Of a stretch of 64,000 bases of DNA, positions 43,292 through 51,607 are shown piece by piece. The stretch lies in NCBI RefSeq assembly GCF_014656215.1, contig NZ_BNBZ01000011.1, forward strand, positions 184,105-248,104. The letters are read 5' to 3'. This DNA is from Streptomyces zaomyceticus (GTDB lineage: Bacteria; Actinomycetota; Actinomycetes; Streptomycetales; Streptomycetaceae). Below the pieces are notes generated by a model, which had not been told where the DNA came from, did not search any database, and saw only the letters and a list, made by a program, of their open reading frames with translations. The translations under genes and the position numbers were made by a program. The number at the start of each line of letters is the position of its first letter. Position 1 is the stretch's first letter.

Positions 43292-44520
43292 ACAGGACTC
43301 CGGTTGACGAAGCCCGCCTGCGCCGCCTCCTCGGCGGGCCCGATCTGGCCTGGCTGCTGGAGCGCGTACGCCGTCGGCTGGAGCGCGGACAGTCCCTCAC
43401 CGGACCCGTCTCCCTGGCCGCGCCGACCCCGGCCCAACGGGCCGCGGCCGAGCGGCTGCTGGGCCGGGCCCCGGGTGATGGCAAGGCGCTGACGGTCCGG
43501 CTCGACGCCGTGGACGCCGTGCTGGTCAGATCAGGCGTCAGCCCCGAGGGCCTGACGGTGGCCGTGACGACGCTCACCGGGCCCGTCGTCCCTCTCGAAG
43601 AGGTCCGCCGGAGTGAGGACCAGGCCTGGGCGGAGGCCTACGCTCCGCTCACCGGGCTCGCCGGAGAGGTTCCGTCCCTCGAGGAATGGGTCGGCCGGGT
43701 ACGCGAAGACGGCCTTGTGCGGCGTGTCGCCCGTACGCCTGAGGCCGCCCGACCGCTGCTCGATCAGGTGGCTCGCGTCCTGCGGGAACTGCCGGCCGAG
43801 CCGCCGCGATCCCTCTCCGTGTTCGCCGCGGACATCCTGGGCAGCGCCCACGCACTGGACGACGGCACACCCCCGGCGACGCTCTGCCTCTCCGGCATCC
43901 GTGCCCTCACCGGACATCCGGACGGGGCGGGCGCAGCCTGGCGACGGGCCGCCTGGGCCTCCGCCGGCCTTCTCCGTGACGACGTCTCCTCCACAGTCCT
44001 CACCCTCAACCTCCGAGGGACCCCCGCTCTGGACTGGATGGCCGACATGGGGGAGCCGTGCGTACTCACCCTTCGCCAGCTCGCGCACCATCCGCCCCGG
44101 ACCACACCGCCGGTGGTCCACATCTGTGAGAATCCCGCCGTTCTGTCGGCCGCGGCCGACACCTACGGCCCGGACGCCCTTCCGCTGGTCTGCCTCCAGG
44201 GCCAGCCGTCGGCTGCCGCCCTGGCCCTCCTGGCGCACCTCCACGAGCTCCGTGCCGAATTCCGCTACCACGGCGACTTCGACTGGGGCGGCCTGCGCAT
44301 CGCCACGACGCTGCACCAGCACGTGCCGTGGCAGCCATGGCGCTACACAGCCGAGGAATACCGTGCGGCGGTAGCCGCTGCCGGTTCTACTCCCCTGCCT
44401 CTGACCGGGATGTCGGCTCTGTCGCCATGGGATCCGGATCTGACGACTGCCCTCGCTGAGCACGGTGTGCGTATAGAGGAGGAGGCTGTGCTGGACTCGT
44501 TGCTGGCAGACCTCGGGTAG
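43288..44520 (+). CDS. jetD: Wadjet nuclease subunit JetD-type (DUF2399, TIGR02679)
   Basis: 410 residues. The C-terminal domain is topoisomerase VI-like Toprim: VVHICENPAVLSAAA (Glu) then YHGDFDWGGLRIA (Asp-x-Asp), metal-binding residues of the DNA-cleaving site. The N-terminus is DUF2399-specific (LRRLLGGPDLAWLLERVRR). The GTG at 43288 overlaps the jetC stop as GTGA, matching the other junctions. A GTG at 43282, five bases after GGAG, is an alternative that adds two residues. It is the last gene of the Wadjet operon. No clear terminator is seen before the island end. Confidence 0.87.
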   Translation: MNRTPVDEARLRRLLGGPDLAWLLERVRRRLERGQSLTGPVSLAAPTPAQRAAAERLLGRAPGDGKALTVRLDAVDAVLVRSGVSPEGLTVAVTTLTGPVVPLEEVRRSEDQAWAEAYAPLTGLAGEVPSLEEWVGRVREDGLVRRVARTPEAARPLLDQVARVLRELPAEPPRSLSVFAADILGSAHALDDGTPPATLCLSGIRALTGHPDGAGAAWRRAAWASAGLLRDDVSSTVLTLNLRGTPALDWMADMGEPCVLTLRQLAHHPPRTTPPVVHICENPAVLSAAADTYGPDALPLVCLQGQPSAAALALLAHLHELRAEFRYHGDFDWGGLRIATTLHQHVPWQPWRYTAEEYRAAVAAAGSTPLPLTGMSALSPWDPDLTTALAEHGVRIEEEAVLDSLLADLG

Positions 44521-44577
44521 GCCGTGCGGCTGGTGAGACATGCGACGTGCCGAGACCGGGACCGACGCCAGTACCAG

Positions 44578-44597
44578 TGACGCTCGTTTGACGCACG
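44578..44597 (+). repeat. Right subterminal element with paired TGACGC hexamers
   Basis: TGACGCTCGTTTGACGCACG repeats the left element (7448-7467) with two differences and in the same orientation. It lies 85 bases inside the right 31-bp repeat, in the non-coding stretch between jetD and the island end. Confidence 0.6.
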
Positions 44598-44682
44598 GAC
44601 CCTCACGAGGGGCTGTGAATGGCGATCCAATGTGACCTTTGACCTGCTGCTTTGCTGGCCGGCCCCGATTCGTGCGTGCTCT

Positions 44683-44713
44683 CGATGACGCACCACGTGG
44701 AGTGCGTGGCGAT
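44683..44713 (+). repeat. attR-like 31-bp direct repeat
   Basis: Identical to 7236-7266. Sequence to the right continues as an alternative 3' end of the RNA methyltransferase gene, then ordinary chromosomal genes. Confidence 0.85.
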
Positions 44714-44741
44714 TCTTGAGCCGGTGAAGAAGGGCGCCTGA
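44685..44741 (+). pseudogene. Displaced original 3' end of the RNA methyltransferase gene
   Basis: Encodes MTHHVECVAILEPVKKGA and a stop, matching the intact gene's last 18 residues at 16 positions. There is no ribosome-binding site. It is the chromosomal end cut off by insertion of the island; the intact gene now ends with the island's own copy. Confidence 0.85.
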
Positions 44742-44819
44742 GTCGCGGTCCGTAAGGCGGTCGGCTCGTTCGGACTAGGGTGCTGGGTGTTTGGCGTGTT
44801 CGAGGGAGGGGTGGGGGCG

Positions 44820-45239
44820 ATGTGGCCGCGGGTCGACGGCATGCGGGCCATGGAGCTGGGGGCTCCGGGTTCCATGCGGGACGAGTTGAACGCTCTCGTC
44901 CTGGTGGGGGCCAAGCGGGCCACGACCGGGCTTCTCGGTGAGTACGCCGAGGAGGACGAGGGGCTGGAGACGGTCGGGGAGCGGCTGGCGCTGCTGGACA
45001 ACGAGGGGGCGGCCGTCGCCGTTCTGGAGATCACCAGCGTCGAGGTGAAGGCCTTCGACGAGGTGACGTGGGAGCACGCCGCGGCCGAGGGTGAGGGCGA
45101 TGCCGATCTCGACGCGTGGCGCGATGTCCACCGGCGCTTCTGGAGCGGTGAGGGCACCCCGGTCGAGGGCGACACGCCTGTCGTCTGTCTGGCCTTCGAA
45201 GTGAAGGGCAGCGCTTCCGCCGCTTCGTCGCCGGAGTGA
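44820..45239 (+). CDS. ASCH domain protein
   Basis: 139 residues of the ASCH (PUA-like, putative RNA-binding) superfamily. The typical opening is MELGAPGSMRDELNALVLVGAKRATTGLL, with the G-x-K-x-x-T motif as GAKRATTG. LALLDNEGAAVAVLEITSVE and AFDEVTWEHAAAEGEGDADL are also family stretches. ASCH proteins are thought to act in RNA metabolism or translation. The ATG at 44820 has GGGGG upstream; an in-frame ATG at 44787 is less well placed. It is probably the original chromosomal neighbour of the methyltransferase gene before the island arrived. Confidence 0.82.
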   Translation: MWPRVDGMRAMELGAPGSMRDELNALVLVGAKRATTGLLGEYAEEDEGLETVGERLALLDNEGAAVAVLEITSVEVKAFDEVTWEHAAAEGEGDADLDAWRDVHRRFWSGEGTPVEGDTPVVCLAFEVKGSASAASSPE

Positions 45240-45286
45240 TCGTCGAGTCCCAGAGCCGCCCGGACGGCTGTCGTGGGTCGGGTCGG

Positions 45287-48200
45287 TCAGCCCTGGGCGG
45301 CCTCGTCCGGCAGGCCTCTGGCCCAGGCCGCCCTGCGTGTTCCCGCCGGGTACGGCAGGGACGCGGCCAGGGACTCGGCCCGGGTCAGTTCCCGGGTGCC
45401 CTCCGTCGGGCGGGCCAGCCGGGTCAGGGTCGTGCCCAGGGCTATGCGTGCCTCCACCTCGGCGAGGCGCTCCCCGGTGCGTTCGGCTCGTGCCACCTCC
45501 GCGCGGGCGAGCCGTTGCGCGTTCTCGGTCCGTCCCGACAGGAGTTCCGCCCAGGCCGCCAGGACCGGGGCGTCGGCCGTGTGGCCGTCCAGGGCCCGCA
45601 GTGCGTCGTCCGCGCGGCCGGCGCGCAGTGCCAGTTCGGCGCGCGCCGTGCGCACCTCGTGTTCCGCCTGCCGGTCGCCCAGTGCCGTGGCGGCCCGTTC
45701 CGCGCGGTCCGCGAAGGCCGCGGCCTGCGCCGGGTCTCCCAGGAAGTCCCGTACGCGTGCCATCGTCGCCAGGGCGTGCGGGAGGCACCAGGCGTCGTAC
45801 GCCTCCGCGCCCGACACGGCCTGTTCGGCCAGGGCTCGGGCCGGCTCCGGTTCTTCGAGCAGGAGCCGGAGTTCGGAGAGGTTCGCCCGTTCGAACGCGG
45901 CGGCGACGGGATCGCCGGACTGTTCGGCCAGCGCGAGGGCACGGGTCCCGATGCGGACGGCCTCGTGCAGCCGGCCCGCCCTCCGCGCGTTCTCGCGCAG
46001 TGTCGACAGGACCGAGCCGAGCAGCGTCGGGTCCCCGTACGCCTCGGCCGGCGCCAGCGCCTGGTCGCCCGCCGCGCGCGCCTGGTCGAGGCGGCCGGCG
46101 AGTCCGAGGCTGGCGGCCTGCAGGGCGAAGGCGCGGGCCGTCAGCCCCTGCCCCCGGGTCCCCGGCACGTTGCGCGCGGCCGCGAGGGCCTGCCGGGCCG
46201 CCTCGGCTCCCGCCGCGTACCGGCCCTGGACACAGCGGACGACGGCCAGGGCGAGGAAGTGGCCCGCGGCCGGTTCGGGCGAGGTGTCCACGGTCACCGG
46301 GTGCGCCCGCAGCATGCGGCGGCCGGATCCGGGGGCGCGCGTCTTGGCCAGGGCTTCGGCGAGCAGCGCCGCCGCGAGCACCGCGTCGTCGTGGTCGCCG
46401 CGCCGCTCGAACTCGGCCAGGGCGAGCCGCAGCGCCTCGGCGGCCTCCTCGAAGTGGCCCATTCTGCGCAGGACGTGGCTGTGCGCGAGGCGGGCGCGGG
46501 CGGCGTCGACGTCGAGGCGGGCGACGAGATCGCGGTAGTAGCGGTCGGCGGTGTCGTTGGCGTACAGCGCGGCGGCGCGTTCGGCGGCGCGGCGCAGGTA
46601 CCCGGCCGCGCGTGCGTCGTCCGCACGGGCGAAGTGCGAGGCGAGCGCGTCCACGGCGTCCGGACGACGGCGCAGGACCGCCTGTGCGAAAGCGGCGTGC
46701 AGCCCCCTGCGGCGGACCGAGGACAGCTGCTCGTAGCAGGTGAGGCGGACCAGCGGGTGCCGGAAGGCCACCCCCGCCTCGGGCCGCCCGGCGACCACGA
46801 CCCGGCGTTCGTCGACGAGCGAGGCGGCGATGGCCCGCTCCAGGGCGTCGGCCGCCGCGGCGCCGGACACCGGCGGGTGCAGCCCGTGTTCGGCCACGTC
46901 GAGGAGTTCGGTCAGCGCCGCCTCCCCGCCGGCGACGGAGAGCGCCTCGACGACGCGGCGCGTGTCCGTGTCGAGCCGCAGGAGCCGGTCCGCCACCAGC
47001 TCCCGCACCCCCTCGGGGGCAACGTTGTCAGAATCGCCGTCGGTCAGGCCGCAGGCGAGTTCGAGGGCGAACAACGGGTTGCCGAGCGAGAGTTCCCACA
47101 CCCGGTGCGCCCGGTCGTCGCTCGCCATGTCCACGGCCGCGTCGCGCACCACCGCCAGACAGGCCTCCCTGTCGAGCCGGCCCAACTCCTCGCGCACGGC
47201 GAGACGCTGGCGCGCCAGCGACGCCATGACCGAGCGGCGCGGGTCGCCCTCGGGAAGCTCCTCGTCCCGGTACGTCACCAGGAACCGCAGTGAAGTGCCC
47301 CGCTCCGCGGCCCGCCGGGCCAGATGGCCGAGCAGCTGGAACGAGCCGGTGTCCGCGGCGTGCAGATCGTCCAGGACCACCAGCACCGGGCGCGCCGCGG
47401 CCAGATCGCCGAGCAGTGCCGCGCTCGCCCGGAACAGCCGGTCCCGCTCCTCCTCCGGACTGCGCTCGCCCTCGGCCCGTACGCGTCCCAGCGACGGCAG
47501 GAACGCGGCCAGTTCGGGATGGTCGGTGCCCACCCGGGCGCGCTCGGTGGCGTCCCATTCGGCCAGCCAGCCGTCCAGCGCCTCGGCGAACGCCCCGTAC
47601 GGAGTGTGTCCCTCCGCATCGTGTCCGCCGCCCCACAGCACGGCGGTCCCGGACCGCGCGGCCCGCCGCGCCGCCTCGCGGGCCAGGCTGGTCTTGCCGA
47701 CGCCCGCCTCGCCGGTGAGCAGGGTCACCGGCGGCCCGCCGGCCGCGAGCAGCCGGGGTGCGCAGCGACACGGGAAGCGACGGCGCGGACAGGGCGGGCG
47801 CGGGGGTGTCGGTGAGTGCCATCCGGTGCAGCCGCTCGGTCTCGGGCCCCGGCCGCACCCCCAGCTCGGTGTCGAGCGCCTCCCGGCACAGGTGGTACTG
47901 GCGCACCGCGAGTCGTCGCAGCCCCCGGCGCAGAAAGGACTCCATCAGGATCCGGTGGGCGGCCTCCTCGGCCGGGTTGGCCGCGAGGACCTGCTCGACC
48001 GCGGCGGCCGCCTCCTGGTGCGCGTCGGCCGCGAGCCGGGCCTTCGCGAGCGCGAGCAGCACGAGTTCCCTGAGCCCGGTGAGCCGGTCCCGGCGACTCG
48101 TGGCCCACTGCGCGTACCGGTCCTCCGGCAGCAACTCGCCGGTGAACCGCCGTGCCGCGTCGGCGAGCCCGGGGGCGTCCCCGGCGGCCAGCGCGGCCAG

Positions 48201-48587
48201 CGCGGTCGCCTCCGCGTGGTCGGCGTCGATCCACACGGTCCGCGGATCGAGCAGCAGCATCGAGCCGTCGGACACCAGGTAGGAGGAGGCGGCGCGCGGA
48301 GCCAGCTCCGGTTCGAGGGCGTGGCGCGCGGCGTGCAGGGCGACCCGCAGACTGCGCAGCGCGGCCTGCGGGTCGGCGTCGGGCCAGCAGACGTCCACGG
48401 CCTGATCCCGGTGGAGGCGGTGGCCGGGGGTGACGGCGAGCAGTTTGACCAGGGCGCGGGCGCCGGGCCGTGGCCAGCGTTCGGCGAGGGCGGGGCCATG
48501 GTCGCGCGTGGCGCGAAATCCACCGAAAAGGTGCAGACGGAGCAGTGGAGCGGTGGATTCCGTCCGGTTCGGCTGTCGCTCGCTCAT
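45287..48587 (-). pseudogene. BTAD/AAA-type transcriptional regulator, split by a frameshift
   Basis: The first part (48587 to about 47745) encodes a winged helix plus bacterial transcriptional activation domain (LLRLHLFGGFRA, LVKLLAVTPGHRLHRDQAV, LRRLAVRQYHLCREALDTEL). The rest lies in another frame (from about 47750 to 45287) and gives a P-loop ATPase (LLTGEAGVGKTSLAREAA, LVVLDDLHAADTGSFQL) and a TPR-like helical region. The frames cannot be joined without a one-base change near 47742-47752, at a run of four C. The G-R-E/D segment normally just before Walker A is also missing, which suggests a small deletion rather than only a base-call error. An intact gene would encode about 1090 residues and regulate a secondary-metabolite or local gene set. 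Confidence 0.72.
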
Positions 48588-48616
48588 GTGGGCGCCACTT
48601 TAACCGAGCATGCCGA

Positions 48617-48647
48617 GGACCCCCCGGGCGGTGCGCCCGGGGGGTCC
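48617..48647. terminator. Terminator after the FG-GAP gene
   Basis: A 13-bp perfect stem, GGACCCCCCGGGC at 48617-48629 with GCCCGGGGGGTCC at 48635-48647, loop GGTGC. It lies between the FG-GAP gene and the regulator pseudogene, both on the minus strand. Confidence 0.85.
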
Positions 48648-48667
48648 GTCACTCGACCGGTACGGGT

Positions 48668-51607
48668 TCAGGAGAGCTTGTACGTGGTGACCTGGTGGAT
48701 GCCGTTGTCGGTGACGAAGTACCCGCCGCCGAACTCGCCCGCGGCCCGGTCCCGGCCGTGGTCGTCACTGTTGAGGGTGAGCATCTCGTCGACGCCGTCC
48801 CCGTCGAGGTCGCCCGCGAAGTAGTTGCGGGCGCCCATGAGGGAGCCGATGCTGCCCACGGACGGAGCCCAGGAATCCTCGGAGTCGAGGATGCTCGGGT
48901 CCCAGAGGTACAGGCCGCTCTCGGCGCCGGCTCCCAGCAGACGACGCCCGCCGGGACCGGTCACGAAGCCACCGCCGTACGACTGGGGTGTGACGAGCTG
49001 CGTCGTGTCGTCCCCGTTCGCCCGGTACCGCCGGAACGAGGCCGTACCGCCCTGGTACAGCACCCCGTCCTCGGCGAAGTAGCTGTTGTGCGTCCACAGG
49101 CCGCCCGCGAGTCCGGAGTGCAGCACCTCACCGGTGCGGCCGTCGCGGATCTCGAAGAAGTTCTGCGGACTGAGCGCGGCGGTGTCCCACTTGATGGGCG
49201 CGCTGACGGCCCACAGGTAGATCACCGCGTGCCCGTCGGCGTAGGGGATCTCCTTCGAGGCGAAGACGCCTTCGTTCGGGATGGCGGTGCGGATGCCGCC
49301 GACCGCCGTGTCGGGTGCCTTCGGTGCTACGGACCAGCGGACCTTGCCGTTGCCGGCGTTCAGCGCGACCGCGTTCGTCACCCGGGCGTCGAGGTCGAAC
49401 GCGTCCAGGCTCGCGTACGAGGCGTACACCCGGCCGTCGTTCACCGACGGGTCGGCGAAGCGCACGTCGCCGGCCTCGGCGGGAGCGCGGTACGTCCACA
49501 GGGCGTGGCCGTCCCCGTGGTAGGCGCGCAGCGCGTCCGTCGGGACGAGGAGGTCCAGCTCCCCGTCGCCGTTCAGGTCGGCCAGCGTCGTCGAGCGGAC
49601 GAGCCGGCCCTCGGGGGCCTCGATGGTGGTGAGCGTCCGGCCGGTCCGTCCGTCGAGGACGACCGTCGCGGTGTCGGCGGCGACCACGATCTCGGTCCTG
49701 CCGTCACCGTTCACATCACCGGTCCGGATGTCGTGGACCGCGCCGGGGACGGTGGCCTGCCACAGCTTCCGCGGCTTGCCCCCGTCGACCAGCGAGGGGC
49801 CCGAGTAGGCCCACACGCCGTTCGACGAACCACCCATGATCAGGTCGGACGCGCCGTCCTTGTTCAGGTCGGCGCCCCTGGCGTAGGCGATGTCGGCCTG
49901 CAGCGGCGTGACCTTCTCCGCCTTGCCGCTGCCCAGCTTGAAGGTGCGGACGTTCTGCGACTGGTCGACGACGCGCACATGCGTGCCCCGGGCGTCGGTG
50001 AAGACGTCCTGGTACATCGGCGCTGCGGCCACGCCCTTCGACTGCCACGTGACGACGCCCTTGCCGGAGTACACGGTCAGCGAGGCGTAGCGCAGGCCGC
50101 CGCGGTTCTCGGCGTCGTCCATGGCGCGGTCGTCCTGGGCGGAGGTGATCAGGGAGCCGTCGGCCACCCGCAGACCCCAGACGCTGGGCGCGTCCTTGCC
50201 GTTGCCGGCGTTCCGCTTGATCGTGTTCGACCACAGGACCTTGCGCGCGTCGGTGCCGTCGACGGCGCGGACGGTACTGGCGCTGATCCACAGGTTCTCG
50301 TCGAGGGAGGACTCCGCGACGGCGTACTCGTCGCCCGCCTTCGCGCCGAGGTCGCCGACGGCCAGGGCGGTCGGCACCACGTTCTCCCGGCTGTCCAGCG
50401 TCGAGCGCAGACCGCCCTTCAGGTCGTACGCGGCGACCTCGTAGCGCACCGCGTCGGTGGTGTCCGCCTGCTCGATCGCGACGAGCCGCCCGCGGCCGGC
50501 GTCCACCCGCAGCTGACGGGCGTACAGCATGCTGTCGGTCTGCCAGGTCACCGAACCGTCCGTCGTGTCGAGCACGAGGACGCGGCCCCGGCCCGCGACA
50601 CCGGTGGCCTTGGCCAGGTTCCAGGACACGGCGACCTTGCCCCTGCCCAGGTCCTGGATGTCGCCCCAGTTGGCGCGCCGGGCCTCGCCGGTGTCGTACG
50701 TCCAGGTTCCCGCCGGGGCCAGGGTGCCGTCGGCGGCGGCGGAGAAGCGGATGCCGGTCAGGGCCATGGTCGCGGTGGCCGGGACGCGCGGGTCGCCGCT
50801 CATCCGGGGCGCGTCGGCGACCAGCAGGGTCCCGTCGACGATCTTCACCAGGGAGGCGCGGTTGTACAGCCTCGACCACAGAGTCCGGCCGGTCCTCCCG
50901 TCGAGGACGGTGACGAACGTGCCGGTGTTCAGCGTCGAGCCCGGCACGGTGAACGGGCGCGGGTAGGGGTTCGTACCGACCTGCGCGGAGAACACCAGGT
51001 CCGGGCTGCCGTCACCGGTCAGATCACCGGTGGAGTAGCCGGAGTCGGAGTTGGCCGAGAACGGCGAGACCGCGTTGTAGCCCATCAGGATCTGCGCCGG
51101 GTACGGCTCCACCCGCCAGACCTGGGTCGGCTTGACCTGCCAGTCGGTGAAGAAGGAGCTGCCGGTCCGCGCCCACGTCTCGCTGCCGTCGGCGGCGTGG
51201 CGCTGCACGTACCCCATGCTGTTGACGGTGAAGTACTCGCCCTTGGTGCCGATCGGCACCGTGGCGCCCATGCCGCGCACGCCTTCCAGCGTGGACCTCG
51301 CGGTCATGGCGACCTTGGTGGTGGGGTCGACGGCGTCCGTGGAGGCGCCGTTCAGCTGCGCGCCGCTGCCTTCGCCGGTGCCGCCGTCGGACCCCGTCTC
51401 CGGGGCGACCGTGTGGTCGGCGGTGGCGCCCTCGTACGGGTCGAGTGCGGCGTGGACGGCCAGCGTCTCGGCCTCCGCGCTGCTCAGCCGCATCGTCGTG
51501 CCGCTGTCGTCGGCGGCCCGGGCGAGCGGGGCGGCGCTCAGGCACAGACCCGCCGCGACCAGGGCGGAGGCGAGTCGGATGCCCCGCCGCGAGAGGTGCG
51601 TTCTCAT
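48668..51607 (-). CDS. Secreted FG-GAP/VCBS repeat protein
   Basis: 979 residues with an N-terminal signal peptide (basic MRTHLSRRG, hydrophobic LASALVAAGLCLSAA, cleavage likely after ARA). The mature part contains repeated FG-GAP/PQQ-like blades with Ca-binding-like DLNKDGASDL, DVNGDGRTEI, DLNGDGELDL, DLDGDGVDEM motifs, so a beta-propeller is likely. The start overlaps the protease stop as TGATG, so the two secreted proteins are coupled. The role is unknown; extracellular adhesion, or a partner or substrate of the protease, are possibilities. Confidence 0.82.
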   Translation of the reverse strand: MRTHLSRRGIRLASALVAAGLCLSAAPLARAADDSGTTMRLSSAEAETLAVHAALDPYEGATADHTVAPETGSDGGTGEGSGAQLNGASTDAVDPTTKVAMTARSTLEGVRGMGATVPIGTKGEYFTVNSMGYVQRHAADGSETWARTGSSFFTDWQVKPTQVWRVEPYPAQILMGYNAVSPFSANSDSGYSTGDLTGDGSPDLVFSAQVGTNPYPRPFTVPGSTLNTGTFVTVLDGRTGRTLWSRLYNRASLVKIVDGTLLVADAPRMSGDPRVPATATMALTGIRFSAAADGTLAPAGTWTYDTGEARRANWGDIQDLGRGKVAVSWNLAKATGVAGRGRVLVLDTTDGSVTWQTDSMLYARQLRVDAGRGRLVAIEQADTTDAVRYEVAAYDLKGGLRSTLDSRENVVPTALAVGDLGAKAGDEYAVAESSLDENLWISASTVRAVDGTDARKVLWSNTIKRNAGNGKDAPSVWGLRVADGSLITSAQDDRAMDDAENRGGLRYASLTVYSGKGVVTWQSKGVAAAPMYQDVFTDARGTHVRVVDQSQNVRTFKLGSGKAEKVTPLQADIAYARGADLNKDGASDLIMGGSSNGVWAYSGPSLVDGGKPRKLWQATVPGAVHDIRTGDVNGDGRTEIVVAADTATVVLDGRTGRTLTTIEAPEGRLVRSTTLADLNGDGELDLLVPTDALRAYHGDGHALWTYRAPAEAGDVRFADPSVNDGRVYASYASLDAFDLDARVTNAVALNAGNGKVRWSVAPKAPDTAVGGIRTAIPNEGVFASKEIPYADGHAVIYLWAVSAPIKWDTAALSPQNFFEIRDGRTGEVLHSGLAGGLWTHNSYFAEDGVLYQGGTASFRRYRANGDDTTQLVTPQSYGGGFVTGPGGRRLLGAGAESGLYLWDPSILDSEDSWAPSVGSIGSLMGARNYFAGDLDGDGVDEMLTLNSDDHGRDRAAGEFGGGYFVTDNGIHQVTTYKLS

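Larger units (their letters stand above)
7267..44682. mobile_element. Integrase-less defence island bounded by direct repeats
   Basis: About 37.4 kb lying between the two 31-bp repeats. Cargo from left to right: nuclease-helicase, small membrane ORF, nuclease-helicase, brxHI, brxD, DUF262-HNH, CBS-HEPN, pglZ, pglY, two small genes, XRE, DUF397, pglX, pglW, and the four Wadjet genes. Almost every gene belongs to a known or plausible anti-phage or anti-plasmid family. No tyrosine or serine recombinase, excisionase, replication or transfer gene is present. Mobility, if any, would need an integrase supplied in trans. Alternatively the integrase gene was lost after insertion. Confidence 0.8.

Noticed and set aside
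44521..44682. Small gene between jetD and the right island end
   Set aside because: Only short frames without ribosome-binding sites or domains; the stretch appears to be the non-coding end of the element.
47028..47740. Continuation of the BTAD frame past 47740 as genuine coding sequence
   Set aside because: Beyond this point the frame gives Arg/Gly/Ala-rich shadow text, while the other frame carries the clear P-loop ATPase.
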